NCBI RefSeq assembly: GCF_008065115.1
Contig: NZ_CP042913.1
Span: 3,631,658 to 3,695,657 of the forward strand
Reading direction: 5' to 3'
DNA length: 64,000 nucleotides
Source of the DNA: Bythopirellula goksoeyrii
GTDB taxonomy: Bacteria > Planctomycetota > Planctomycetia > Pirellulales > Lacipirellulaceae
Shown here: positions 56,568 to 64,000 of the stretch, piece after piece
How the letters are laid out: each line of letters opens with the position of its first letter
Numbering within the stretch: position 1 is the stretch's first letter
Notes under the pieces: generated by a model
Told to the model about the DNA's origin: nothing
Database searches by the model: none
The model's input: only the letters and a program-made list of their open reading frames with translations
Position numbers and translations under genes: made by a program

Positions 56568-57650
56568 ATGTCTCGTTCGAATCTCTTTTTTCTTGCCGTT
56601 GCAGTAGGTGCCATTGGAATGGCAATGTGGTATCGCCAGCAGGTGTTTAAGGAAAAACCTGTACCCACGACTCCCAAGTTGGCTTTTGTTACGGGTGGTT
56701 CTGGGCCCTATTGGCAGCTTACCGCCGAGGGAGCGCGAGCTGCTGCAGAATCCTTGCAATGCGATGTCGACATTGAATTACCAAAGGATGACGAAAGCCT
56801 TGATCAGCAAATGGCCATCCTAACGCGACTCAACCTGGAAGAACTGGATGGTGTTGCATTAAGCCCGTTGGATGCCGAAGGGCAAACGAATATGATCAAC
56901 CGCATTCAACAACAAACGAACGTGGTAACCTTTGACTCCGACGCTCCACATTCATTGCGCCGCGGCCATGTGGGAACCAGCAATTTTGGGGCGGGAGGAA
57001 TCTGTGCCCGGTTGGTAGCTGAAGCCTTGCCGGATGGTGGTGATGTGCTCGTGCTGATGGCGAATTTGACCAAAGAGAATATGATCGATCGAAAAATCGG
57101 CTTTGAAGAGACTCTTAACAAACCACCAGTAGCAGCAGAGGAAGATGAGGAAGAAGAGGAAGAAGAGGAAGAAGAGGAAAAAGCAGAAGAAAAACAAGCT
57201 GCCCCAAAGTACAACATCGTTGGATTTCTGATCGATAACGGAGACGCAAGCATCAGCAAGCAAAATATTCTAGTTACTCTTAAATCGCATCCAGAGTTGT
57301 CATGCATCGTTGGCATGAACTCGCAACATGGTGCGATCATTATGGATGTCCTCAAAGAAGAAGATAAGCTCGGGAAGATCAAAGTGGTAACCTTCGATGC
57401 CGAACCTGCAACGTTGGAAGGCATTGAAGAGGGGAACATCTTCGCAACCATCGCCCAGGATCCCTATAAGTATGGATTTGAGGCAACTCGGATGCTTTCA
57501 ACACTGAGCCGCAGTGGAGTGGAAGAACTTCCCATCGTTGGGGGAGGGACGGTGAACATCAACGCCGAGCCGATCCATCAGGAAGAACTCAAAGAGTTCA
57601 AGGATCGACTTTTGGCGCGTACAAACAAACCCGAAAAACCCGGCAAGTAG
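56568..57650 (+). CDS. Sugar ABC-type substrate-binding protein with poly-Glu insertion
   Basis: The ATG at 56568 follows AAAGGGTGTTAAAA and is preferred over the GTG at 56559. An N-terminal hydrophobic helix (NLFFLAVAVGAIGMAMW) without lipobox anchors or exports the protein. The remainder is a Peripla_BP_4 (ribose/xylose-type) fold: KLAFVTGGSGPYWQLTAEGA, ITRLNLEELDGVALSPLDAEG-like region, NVVTFDSDAP, HVGTSNFGAGG and GIEEGNIFATIAQDPYKYGF. Residues about 188-210 form an acidic insertion of mostly Glu, encoded by GAA/GAG repeats at 57136-57195. No ABC permease or ATPase gene accompanies it in this window, so the partner is elsewhere or it acts as a sensor. Confidence 0.87.
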   Translation: MSRSNLFFLAVAVGAIGMAMWYRQQVFKEKPVPTTPKLAFVTGGSGPYWQLTAEGARAAAESLQCDVDIELPKDDESLDQQMAILTRLNLEELDGVALSPLDAEGQTNMINRIQQQTNVVTFDSDAPHSLRRGHVGTSNFGAGGICARLVAEALPDGGDVLVLMANLTKENMIDRKIGFEETLNKPPVAAEEDEEEEEEEEEEEKAEEKQAAPKYNIVGFLIDNGDASISKQNILVTLKSHPELSCIVGMNSQHGAIIMDVLKEEDKLGKIKVVTFDAEPATLEGIEEGNIFATIAQDPYKYGFEATRMLSTLSRSGVEELPIVGGGTVNINAEPIHQEELKEFKDRLLARTNKPEKPGK

Positions 57651-57673
57651 CCCGTCACTGGTACGACAGGTCC

Positions 57674-58288
57674 TCACTCAAGGTTCGCGATCCGTATCTT
57701 TCGAAAGCTGATCGACATCTCATTGCCAGGATGCAATTGCAGTCCCACGGGGCCTGTTTTGATAGCGGTTTCAGAATCGTAAGTCATTACGCTTCTATGA
57801 TTGAGCCAAACGGTGTAGTTTTCTCCCATCGCGACAATCGTTAACGTATTCCAGTCATCGGTTTTCAATAAACCTTCAATTCCCTCAGCCTCCACTGGAT
57901 ATCCCTTTCCAGCGATATAAGGAGAAGCAGTCAGATCGCGCTTCAGCGAACCTGATATGCCGATTTGAATCTGCTCATTTGAATTTCGCAGGAAAACTCC
58001 AGAATCGACTGTCCCACTACCGAACTTGAACTCACACTCAAAAATGAAGTTGGTGTATTCTTGCTGGGTCCATAATGTTGAGCCGACTCGTTTTAGATCG
58101 TTCTCAGCCGTCAGGACTCCCCCATCGACTTTCCACCAGATGTTGTCCTCGGGCACTTGCCAACCGGAGAGATCATTGCCATTGAAAGCGGAAGGCAATT
58201 CCTGTCCAAATGTAGTTTGAGGGTTAAGCAGACAACTGATGGCTGCTAGCAAGAAATATGTGGCAATCGCAAGTGGATAGTATCTCAT
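57674..58288 (-). CDS. Secreted DUF1080 (3-keto-glycoside hydrolase-like) protein
   Basis: The signal peptide MRYYPLAIATYFLLAAISCL is followed by one concanavalin-like domain: AFNGNDLSGWQVPEDNIWWK, TLWTQQEYTNFIFECEFKF, DSGVFLRNS, DDWNTLTIVAMGENYTVWLN and GPVGLQLHPGNEMSISFRKI. DUF1080 proteins are abundant in Planctomycetes, and some hydrolyse 3-keto-glycosides. At 204 residues this is the single-domain form. It ends the transporter/GH78 operon, 37 bases after the rhamnosidase stop, and meets the substrate-binding gene tail-to-tail. Confidence 0.9.
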   Translation of the reverse strand: MRYYPLAIATYFLLAAISCLLNPQTTFGQELPSAFNGNDLSGWQVPEDNIWWKVDGGVLTAENDLKRVGSTLWTQQEYTNFIFECEFKFGSGTVDSGVFLRNSNEQIQIGISGSLKRDLTASPYIAGKGYPVEAEGIEGLLKTDDWNTLTIVAMGENYTVWLNHRSVMTYDSETAIKTGPVGLQLHPGNEMSISFRKIRIANLE

Positions 58289-58325
58289 ATTCTACTTCAC
58301 CTTTGTCTTTCGGAATGATTTCGCG

Positions 58326-61145
58326 TCAAGTGTTGGGGCATTGCCCGGTAATATGATAAGTTCCAGAGTCCGCTACGATGACGGTGAATTCTCCTTCACG
58401 ATGAGAATAGCGCAAGTGAGGACATGCATCAATGGACGCGCCGTTTTCCAGCGTAATGGTATTGGCTTCACAAGGCAGGAAAACGTGAGCCTTTGTGTTT
58501 GCTGGAATCGTTACGCACAGTTCTAACTTTGCTCCTTGTCGCTCCCAGTGACTATGGATGGTTCCATGGATGGAATTATAGCTTGCTTTGGCGTACTGAA
58601 GGTTGCCCCCCAGATGTGGCTTGATCAGAATTTGTTGGAAGCCCACGCCATCGGGATCCAATTCGATTCCTGCAACGTGACGATAGAGCCATTCACCAAC
58701 GCTGCCGAGCGAATAGTGGTTGAATGAGTTCATCTGTGGATCAAAGAATCCATCTTCTTCTGTCCATCCGTTCCAACGTTCCCAAATGGTTGTCGCACCA
58801 TGGAGCACAGGGTAGAGCCAGGAAGGGTAATCTTCATTGCACAGTAGACGATAAGCCACGTCGGAATATCCCAGGTTCGTCAGAACAGGATTCAGAAATC
58901 GTATTCCAATAAAGCCGGTACTCAGATGGCAATCTAGCTGGTCAATATTTTCAACTAGATGAGCTGCTGCTCTTTCTAGCAAGTTTTCGGGAATTAGATT
59001 GAATTCCAAAGCTAACAGATAAGCCGTCTGGGTATCGACCGCAAGACGACCATCGTCCTCGAGCCATTTGTCTTGAAACGCCTTGCGAACTATTTCGTGC
59101 ATCGCTTCAAAACGCTCGACCTCCTCTGTTCTGCCGAGCATCCGTGCCAATTGAGCCATTTTGGCGGCACCATCGGCCCAGAAGGAGGTGGCGAGCAAGG
59201 TCTTCATTTCTGATTGCGTACGGAAGCTGGTGTCCGATGGAATACAGAGCCAATCCCCGTAGTTGTTGCCAAGGTGGTTGCAGCGAATTCCCTGGGGATT
59301 GGTTTTTTCGAGCCAGTCGAGCCAGCTTACCATCGCGTCCCAATGACGCTCGACGATTCGCCGGTCTCCGTAGACACGCCAAAGGGTCCAAGGAATGATG
59401 ATCCCTGCATCAGCCCACCCCGCGCCACCGCCCAAGCCATCGAGCCCTACGAAGTTGTCTCCTTCACGCAGCCGAGGTGCTACATCCGGGAAGATACCGT
59501 CGGAGTCCTGCGAATCGATAACATCTGTCATCCATTTCGTGAAGAACGCGGCGACATCCATGTTGTAGGCAGCGGTCCGCAGAAAGACCTGGGCATCCCC
59601 CATCCAACCCAGGCGTTCGTCGCGCTGAGGACAATCTGTGGGAACGCTGAGAAAGTTACCTTTTTGACCCCATAGGGCATTCTTCCAAAGTCGATTCACG
59701 AGGGGGTGGGAGCATTCGAATTCCCCTGCGGACTCCATGGAAGACATGACAACGCAACCACGAACGCACTCAAGCGGAAGGGGTGAGCTAAGGCCAGAAA
59801 TTTCTAAGTACTGAAACCCATGGAAAGTGAATCGCGGCTGCCAGTTCTCTTCCGCTTCGCCCTTGAGAACATAAACATCGGTTGCCTTGGCTCGACGCAA
59901 GTTCTCAGTATAGAGCGTTCCATCCGGGTTCAATCGCTCACCGTATCGAAGCTGAACACGTGTGCCCTCTGTACCCGATACCGAGATATCGACCCAGCCG
60001 GCAATGTTCTGGCCGAGATCGTAGATGAACGTATTTGGCTCGACCTGCTCGACTGATATGGGGGTGAGCCGTTCGACTACACGCACCGGTTCGTTACGCT
60101 GAGCAACTAGCGGCAATGGCTCAGATGTCTCTGCCTGCACATTGTTCGAAAATCCAAACTTGGGAATATGTATCGTCGGAGGATCTGCTTCCAGCGCTGG
60201 CAACCAGATGGCATCGTCAAAGTCTGACCTATCCCAACCCTCTTGCTCTCGACGGGCATCGTAAGATTCTCCCATCATGAAATCACTAAAAAGTATCGGC
60301 CCTGAGTTGCACTTCCATGTGCCATCGCTGCCGAAGGTCAAAGTGTGACCATTCTCGAGTTCAACTTCAAGTTGCAACAGAAGACTGTTTTCTAAGGTGC
60401 CATATTGGCCGCGAGTTTCCTGCCAACCGATGTATCCGCTCCACCAGCCATCGCCCAAGGTAGCGCCCATAGCATTCGTACCCGGCCTGATCAGGCTAGT
60501 GACATCAAATGTGCGGTACTGCAGGCGTTTGTTGTAGTCGGTCCACTCGGGTAGGAAGCGATCGTGAGTGACACTGGCACCGTTGAGGCTCAGATCGAGT
60601 ATGCCGCGCGCCGTGGCATATAATGTAGCGCGAAGAATCGACGATGGCACGTCAACCGTCTTACGGAAGATTGCCGGTGTGCCAGGCTGGGTTTCCGTTC
60701 CAAGCATCGCCTCGGGATCACGCTGAATTATTTCAGGATCGTGCGTGATCCAACGTGCTTGCCAGTCGCTGGAATCCAAGAGCCCCATTGTCCAGAGAGC
60801 GGGTTGGCTTGTCGTGCTGTCGTTTCGCTCGTCCCATGTAGTTACTTGCCAGTGGCACACCATTCGCGATTGAAGGGGTGCTCCCTCATATTCAATTTGG
60901 CAAGACTGATTGCTTTCAATTCGACCGCTGTCCCACAAGCCAGCTTGCCCGGCAGTCAACTTATCCAAAGCACTGGCAACTTGAACTCTCCAGGCGGTTT
61001 GGCGCGCTCCACGTCGACCGCTTTGCATGATCCAACTTAATCGAGGGCGGAGTTCGTCAATCCCCAAAGGATTCTTCAAATACTCGCAGCGAAGATGTTC
61101 GATTCTCGTAGTATCATCCATGGCAGAACTTGCAGTCGTTGTCAT
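58326..61145 (-). CDS. GH78 alpha-L-rhamnosidase, apparently cytoplasmic
   Basis: The 939-residue protein shows the GH78 order: N-terminal beta domains (LRCEYLKNPLGIDELRPRLS, WQARWITHDPE, ATLYATARGILDLSLNG), the middle domain with YDLGQNIAGWVDISVSG and LRYGERLNPDGTLY, and the (alpha/alpha)6 barrel with FLSVPTDCPQRDERLGWMGD, which carries the general acid Glu. The C-terminal part has WLYPVLHGATTIWERWNGW and FNHYSLGSVGEWLYRHVAG. No signal peptide is present. This is unlike the other hydrolases here and suggests it cleaves imported rhamnosides. Its ATG overlaps the stop of the 63-residue membrane gene by four bases, tying it to the transporter. Confidence 0.93.
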   Translation of the reverse strand: MTTTASSAMDDTTRIEHLRCEYLKNPLGIDELRPRLSWIMQSGRRGARQTAWRVQVASALDKLTAGQAGLWDSGRIESNQSCQIEYEGAPLQSRMVCHWQVTTWDERNDSTTSQPALWTMGLLDSSDWQARWITHDPEIIQRDPEAMLGTETQPGTPAIFRKTVDVPSSILRATLYATARGILDLSLNGASVTHDRFLPEWTDYNKRLQYRTFDVTSLIRPGTNAMGATLGDGWWSGYIGWQETRGQYGTLENSLLLQLEVELENGHTLTFGSDGTWKCNSGPILFSDFMMGESYDARREQEGWDRSDFDDAIWLPALEADPPTIHIPKFGFSNNVQAETSEPLPLVAQRNEPVRVVERLTPISVEQVEPNTFIYDLGQNIAGWVDISVSGTEGTRVQLRYGERLNPDGTLYTENLRRAKATDVYVLKGEAEENWQPRFTFHGFQYLEISGLSSPLPLECVRGCVVMSSMESAGEFECSHPLVNRLWKNALWGQKGNFLSVPTDCPQRDERLGWMGDAQVFLRTAAYNMDVAAFFTKWMTDVIDSQDSDGIFPDVAPRLREGDNFVGLDGLGGGAGWADAGIIIPWTLWRVYGDRRIVERHWDAMVSWLDWLEKTNPQGIRCNHLGNNYGDWLCIPSDTSFRTQSEMKTLLATSFWADGAAKMAQLARMLGRTEEVERFEAMHEIVRKAFQDKWLEDDGRLAVDTQTAYLLALEFNLIPENLLERAAAHLVENIDQLDCHLSTGFIGIRFLNPVLTNLGYSDVAYRLLCNEDYPSWLYPVLHGATTIWERWNGWTEEDGFFDPQMNSFNHYSLGSVGEWLYRHVAGIELDPDGVGFQQILIKPHLGGNLQYAKASYNSIHGTIHSHWERQGAKLELCVTIPANTKAHVFLPCEANTITLENGASIDACPHLRYSHREGEFTVIVADSGTYHITGQCPNT

Positions 61146-61333
61146 TCGCCGAGATTGTCGGGCTTAATCCACAGAATGGCAGTGCTGAACCACATCAGCA
61201 TGCCAACAAGAATAAGTTGAAAATAGGTATCCTTAGAGAGACTGCCATGAAACACAAACACCGCAGGAAGAAAAGAGAGGGCTAATCCGCTATAGGAAAT
61301 CAACTTTATTATGCGTTGGGCATTGTTACTCAT
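61142..61333 (-). CDS. Small two-helix membrane protein (63 aa)
   Basis: The frame overlaps the transporter stop by four bases and the GH78 start by four bases, so coding is well supported despite its size. The sequence has two hydrophobic helices (LISYSGLALSFLPAVFVFHG and TYFQLILVGMLMWFSTAILW) joined by a short charged loop (SLSKDT), with a KPDNLGE tail. It resembles small partner subunits of secondary transporters. I know of no named family for it. An accessory subunit for the NCS1-type carrier is the simplest inference. Confidence 0.75.
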   Translation of the reverse strand: MSNNAQRIIKLISYSGLALSFLPAVFVFHGSLSKDTYFQLILVGMLMWFSTAILWIKPDNLGE

Positions 61334-62829
61334 TGGGGCACCTCCTGGGAAAAATCAACACCGGAAGTTCGCTGCTGTACCATGCTACAAACCGTATAGA
61401 GAGTTACAGCAATCACCCACGCAGGAAGGACCTGCGAGAACAAATCGGCATGGTATTTTGCCAACGTCGCTGGCAGGCGATCGTTGATCCAGGCAAAACT
61501 TTCGTAATTGTCTTTGGCGTAAAGCATAAAGCAAATTGCAAAGGATCCAAACCAACCCACCGCAGCGGGCCAGCTAGCCAATAGCCCCTCTCGCTCGGCA
61601 TAGTTGCGCACAAGACCCAGGCGGGGAAAGAGCCAAAAGTCGATGAAGATAAACGCCCCCAATGGCATGAAGAACAGACCGTAGTAGGCCACGATGCGAT
61701 CGAGATAGTGGAGCACCGCAGGGATACAAGCAGTGATGATCATCACCACACCTGCTATCAGCGTGACGACCCACCGTCGCCAGTTAGGGGTTGCTACCTG
61801 AAACGCGAGACCTGCTCGATAGAGCGTGGGATTGGCTGTGGTCCACCCGGCCAGCAGTACACAAACAATCCCAGCGTAGCCGGCACCAAGCATGGCGATA
61901 TTCGCCGGTGTCGGATTGGGATCGTTTATACCGGCGGCTAGTTCTGATTGCACAAAAGCCGCACACAGAACGCCTGAACAAATCCAGGCCATGTAATGAC
62001 CCAAGAACATGCCGAATGCCGAACAAAAGCCCATCTGCCATTTCTTGGCATAGCGAAAGATCGTAACGTCTCCCATCCCCATATGCTGGGTGATATTGCA
62101 AAGCCATGCCAGACCGACACACGACCAGAATCCGTATTGCATATGTCCTTCATGTGCGACACCGGTCCAAATCTTTTCGTTGGCCACATCCCAAAACTGA
62201 CTCAGATTCGACACACCAAGTGAAGGAAGGGATGCGATCGCGCCTGCCAGGAACACAAAAGGCATCCAGGGCGCAACAACCTTGGCAAAGTGGGTCAGTC
62301 GCTCGAATCCCAAGACTGCCAACACGGCGATGACGGTTCCGACGCCTATCGCGACCATTATCCATGGCAGACTTGGGAAGGTGTCACCTGCGGCGAAATT
62401 GGGACTTGAAATGCCTAGCGTCAACGAAACTGCGGTAGTCGAAACATTGACCATTGAGCCAGCCAGCAGGCACAGGATTAACGCAAACAAGCCTGAATAA
62501 AGGACCGTCAGATAAGGTCCGGCGATCTTGCGGATCTGCCAATAGACCGTGAGTCGTTCTTTTACGGCGATCGGAGCACACATCAGAGCCCAGCTTAGTA
62601 CCGCCAGCACATTGCCCAAGGCGAGTCCCACGAACACGTCGTAAGCGGTCACTCCATGCAGAACTAAGAGCGTTCCCAGCACAAATTCGGTTCCGGCGAT
62701 ATGCTCACTGGCAAACATCGCGATGAAGGTACTCCAGCCATAAAGCTTGTCCTCTTTGACCGGTTCACGGTCGTACTCATAAAGGGCGTCGAGTCGCTCG
62801 ATTAGCGTTTGCGAATTGGTGGAGTCCAT
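61330..62829 (-). CDS. NCS1-family (purine-cytosine-permease-like) transporter
   Basis: The 499-residue membrane protein has about twelve hydrophobic helices and NCS1-like features: EDKLYGWSTFIAMFASEHIA near the N-terminus, VLHGVTAYDVFVGLALGNVL, ALMCAPIAVKERLTVYWQ and IRKIAGPYLTVLY. NCS1 members usually carry nucleobases, allantoin or vitamins with H+ or Na+. Here the gene is coupled to a small membrane protein and a cytoplasmic GH78, so a rhamnoside or other glycan fragment may be the cargo. That would be unusual for the family. It diverges from the DUF5060 gene; the gap contains an 18-base perfect palindrome. Confidence 0.85.
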   Translation of the reverse strand: MDSTNSQTLIERLDALYEYDREPVKEDKLYGWSTFIAMFASEHIAGTEFVLGTLLVLHGVTAYDVFVGLALGNVLAVLSWALMCAPIAVKERLTVYWQIRKIAGPYLTVLYSGLFALILCLLAGSMVNVSTTAVSLTLGISSPNFAAGDTFPSLPWIMVAIGVGTVIAVLAVLGFERLTHFAKVVAPWMPFVFLAGAIASLPSLGVSNLSQFWDVANEKIWTGVAHEGHMQYGFWSCVGLAWLCNITQHMGMGDVTIFRYAKKWQMGFCSAFGMFLGHYMAWICSGVLCAAFVQSELAAGINDPNPTPANIAMLGAGYAGIVCVLLAGWTTANPTLYRAGLAFQVATPNWRRWVVTLIAGVVMIITACIPAVLHYLDRIVAYYGLFFMPLGAFIFIDFWLFPRLGLVRNYAEREGLLASWPAAVGWFGSFAICFMLYAKDNYESFAWINDRLPATLAKYHADLFSQVLPAWVIAVTLYTVCSMVQQRTSGVDFSQEVPQ

Positions 62830-62852
62830 CTACACACTCTCTATTAACGAAC

Positions 62853-62870
62853 CGAACTTCCGGAAGTTCG
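62853..62870. promoter_or_regulatory. 18-base perfect palindrome, candidate operator
   Basis: CGAACTTCCGGAAGTTCG is perfectly symmetric and lies in the 126-base divergent gap, 24 bases upstream of the NCS1 start and 85 bases before the DUF5060 gene. Length and placement fit a dimeric repressor or activator controlling both directions. No regulator gene is present nearby. Confidence 0.6.
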
Positions 62871-62955
62871 CAACCATGGAAACTAAGCACAGATTGTTGA
62901 TTGATACTTACCAGCGTTTGGCGTATTGTTAGGGAAAACCCCAGCGAGCAATGTG

Positions 62956-64000
62956 ATGTCTTATCCTAGAAAAGCCTGTCACCACTTCTTGTTTCTTGCC
63001 GCAGCAATGCTCCTCAGTTTTAGTGCATTGAGTACTGTTGCTGCAACAGATGAGGTAGGACTTTATCGAATATTTGAAACTTCGATTGAAAACGACAAAG
63101 CCTACGAGAACAAATTCAACGACGCGGAACTTCGTTGCAAGTACACCGCCCCTTCCTCGCGCGAGGTGGAGTTTGCGGGCTTCTTCGACGGCGATGGCGA
63201 AGGGGGCGGCGATGCCAAAACTGGCAATGTATGGAAACTTCGCTTCTTGCCTGACGAGTTGGGCGAGTGGCAATACAGTTGGTCCTGGAGCGACGGCACC
63301 TCCGGCGGTTCGGGAACATTTACCTGTGTCGCTGAAGGAGCAGGCAAGGGCATTCTGCGACCCTACAAAGAGAATCCCCAATGGTTTGCGTACAACGGCA
63401 CCGAGCCGGTTTGGATCAAATCCTACTACGAAACGGGGCATGGCTCGATCGCTCAGCCTTTCGAGTGGATTACCGCCAATGTTTATCAGCCCATGCTTGA
63501 TCGTGGCTACAACCATTTGCAAGTGAATTGGCTGCTCTCGCTCTGTTGCTTTGGCCAGTACTATCTCGATGGTCCAGCGCCCTCGACCGAAGACTTGGCG
63601 CTCTACGAAGAGGGCAGGGCGTCTAGCACGATGCGACTTGATGTGTGGAAAATGATGGAGCGCCACCTTGGGTGGCTCAACGAGCGAAATGTTGGCGTGC
63701 ATATGTTTCTCGGCTTTGAAGGTCGTAAGAATGAAGGAGCGAGTTGGGAAAAGCTCAGTGAAGAGGAAAAGGATTTCTATGTCCGCTATGTGGTAGCCCG
63801 GGTTGCCCCCTTCGCGAATGTCGCGGGCTGGAATTTTGTTTGGGAAGATCCAGGGCATCGCGAAAGCCATGAACTGGGGCTTGCACGCCTTTTGGAAAAG
63901 TACGACGTATTCAATCACTTGCGCACCTATCAAGATGAGCACCCGCGTGACAATGAATACGAACGTCCCGAGTACACGTTCGCGGCGATTGAAAACCATT
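62956..64000 (+). CDS. Secreted DUF5060 glycosidase (apiosidase/GH140-like barrel), 3' end beyond window
   Basis: Direct translation from the ATG at 62956 gives 348 open codons to the window edge. A signal peptide (MSYPRKACHHFLFLAAAMLL, cleavage near VAAT) is followed by a DUF5060 beta domain (YRIFETSIENDKAYENKFND, FAGFFDGDGEGGG, FLPDELGEWQYSWSWSDG) and the start of a TIM barrel (WFAYNGTEPVWIKSYYETGH, YNHLQVNWLLSLCCFG, AGWNFVWEDPGHRESHEL). Proteins with this order are often annotated as apiosidase-like or DUF4038-type hydrolases. A Glu in FVWEDPG is a candidate catalytic acid. If it is an apiosidase it would feed the RLP/kinase pathway, but that is a hypothesis. The minus-strand frame over the same region is a shadow. 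Confidence 0.87.
   Translation, partial: MSYPRKACHHFLFLAAAMLLSFSALSTVAATDEVGLYRIFETSIENDKAYENKFNDAELRCKYTAPSSREVEFAGFFDGDGEGGGDAKTGNVWKLRFLPDELGEWQYSWSWSDGTSGGSGTFTCVAEGAGKGILRPYKENPQWFAYNGTEPVWIKSYYETGHGSIAQPFEWITANVYQPMLDRGYNHLQVNWLLSLCCFGQYYLDGPAPSTEDLALYEEGRASSTMRLDVWKMMERHLGWLNERNVGVHMFLGFEGRKNEGASWEKLSEEEKDFYVRYVVARVAPFANVAGWNFVWEDPGHRESHELGLARLLEKYDVFNHLRTYQDEHPRDNEYERPEYTFAAIENH

Noticed and set aside
62929-63999. 356-codon open frame on the minus strand
   Set aside because: It is antisense to the DUF5060 glycosidase gene, which has a signal peptide and recognisable domains. The minus-strand product has no domain and a shadow-like composition.

Overview
The window looks like a chromosome segment of a planctomycete, probably of the Pirellulales type. 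Evidence: nine secreted proteins ending in PEP-CTERM sorting signals, a PSCyt1/DUF1549/DUF1553 protein next to a Tat-exported DUF1501 protein, DUF1080 and DUF6298 proteins, many secreted glycoside hydrolases with no SusC/SusD genes, and moderate GC content. This is inference from gene content; no rRNA or marker gene is present.

Layout. (1) 1-9803, all on the minus strand: a sigma-54 activator, a receiver-like protein lacking its phospho-acceptor Asp, a 64-residue protein, then nine consecutive PEP-CTERM genes running off the left edge. Two well-spaced -24/-12 sequences sit before the activator and before the receiver gene, with a perfect palindrome between them. (2) 9864-14744: a LarA-type nickel racemase homologue, a 1.7-kb gene-poor stretch with a repeat in two inverted copies, and a translationally coupled ECF sigma/anti-sigma pair. 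(3) 15000-19642: an IS256-type element carrying a group II intron in opposite orientation inside a hairpin of the IS. The element cuts off a nucleotidyltransferase gene. Two tRNA genes (Arg-TCT, Asp-GTC) follow. (4) 19811-21682: an FHA-GAF-adenylate cyclase.

(5) 21969-64000: a long carbohydrate region. A two-gene minus operon (GH63-like enzyme, GH95) diverges from a GH127 gene. An eleven-gene minus-strand run (46727 to 28220) encodes a beta-propeller hydrolase, GH95, GH2, class II aldolase, DUF3826, PL1 pectate lyase, RuBisCO-like protein (RLP), DUF1537 kinase, Asp/Glu-racemase homologue, BASS transporter and a 1058-residue beta-helix/DUF6298 protein. A divergent plus-strand run (46888-57650) encodes GH2, a sialidase-fold protein, a DapA-type lyase, DUF1553 and DUF1501 proteins and a sugar-binding protein. 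A further minus operon (62829 to 57674) encodes an NCS1-type transporter, a 63-residue membrane protein, a GH78 rhamnosidase and a DUF1080 protein. It diverges from a DUF5060 glycosidase that runs off the right edge.

How it may work: the secreted enzymes fit removal of L-fucose/L-galactose, L-rhamnose, L-arabinofuranose-type sugars, beta-galactosides or related sugars, and 2-keto-3-deoxy acids from a pectic polymer. The RLP plus DUF1537 kinase resemble the pair that processes 3-oxo-isoapionate in D-apiose catabolism. Together they suggest a pectin system with a rhamnogalacturonan-II-like substrate. That substrate assignment is a hypothesis. Two genes cut by the window edges (1-791 minus, 62956-64000 plus) were found by direct translation, since neither has both ends in the window.
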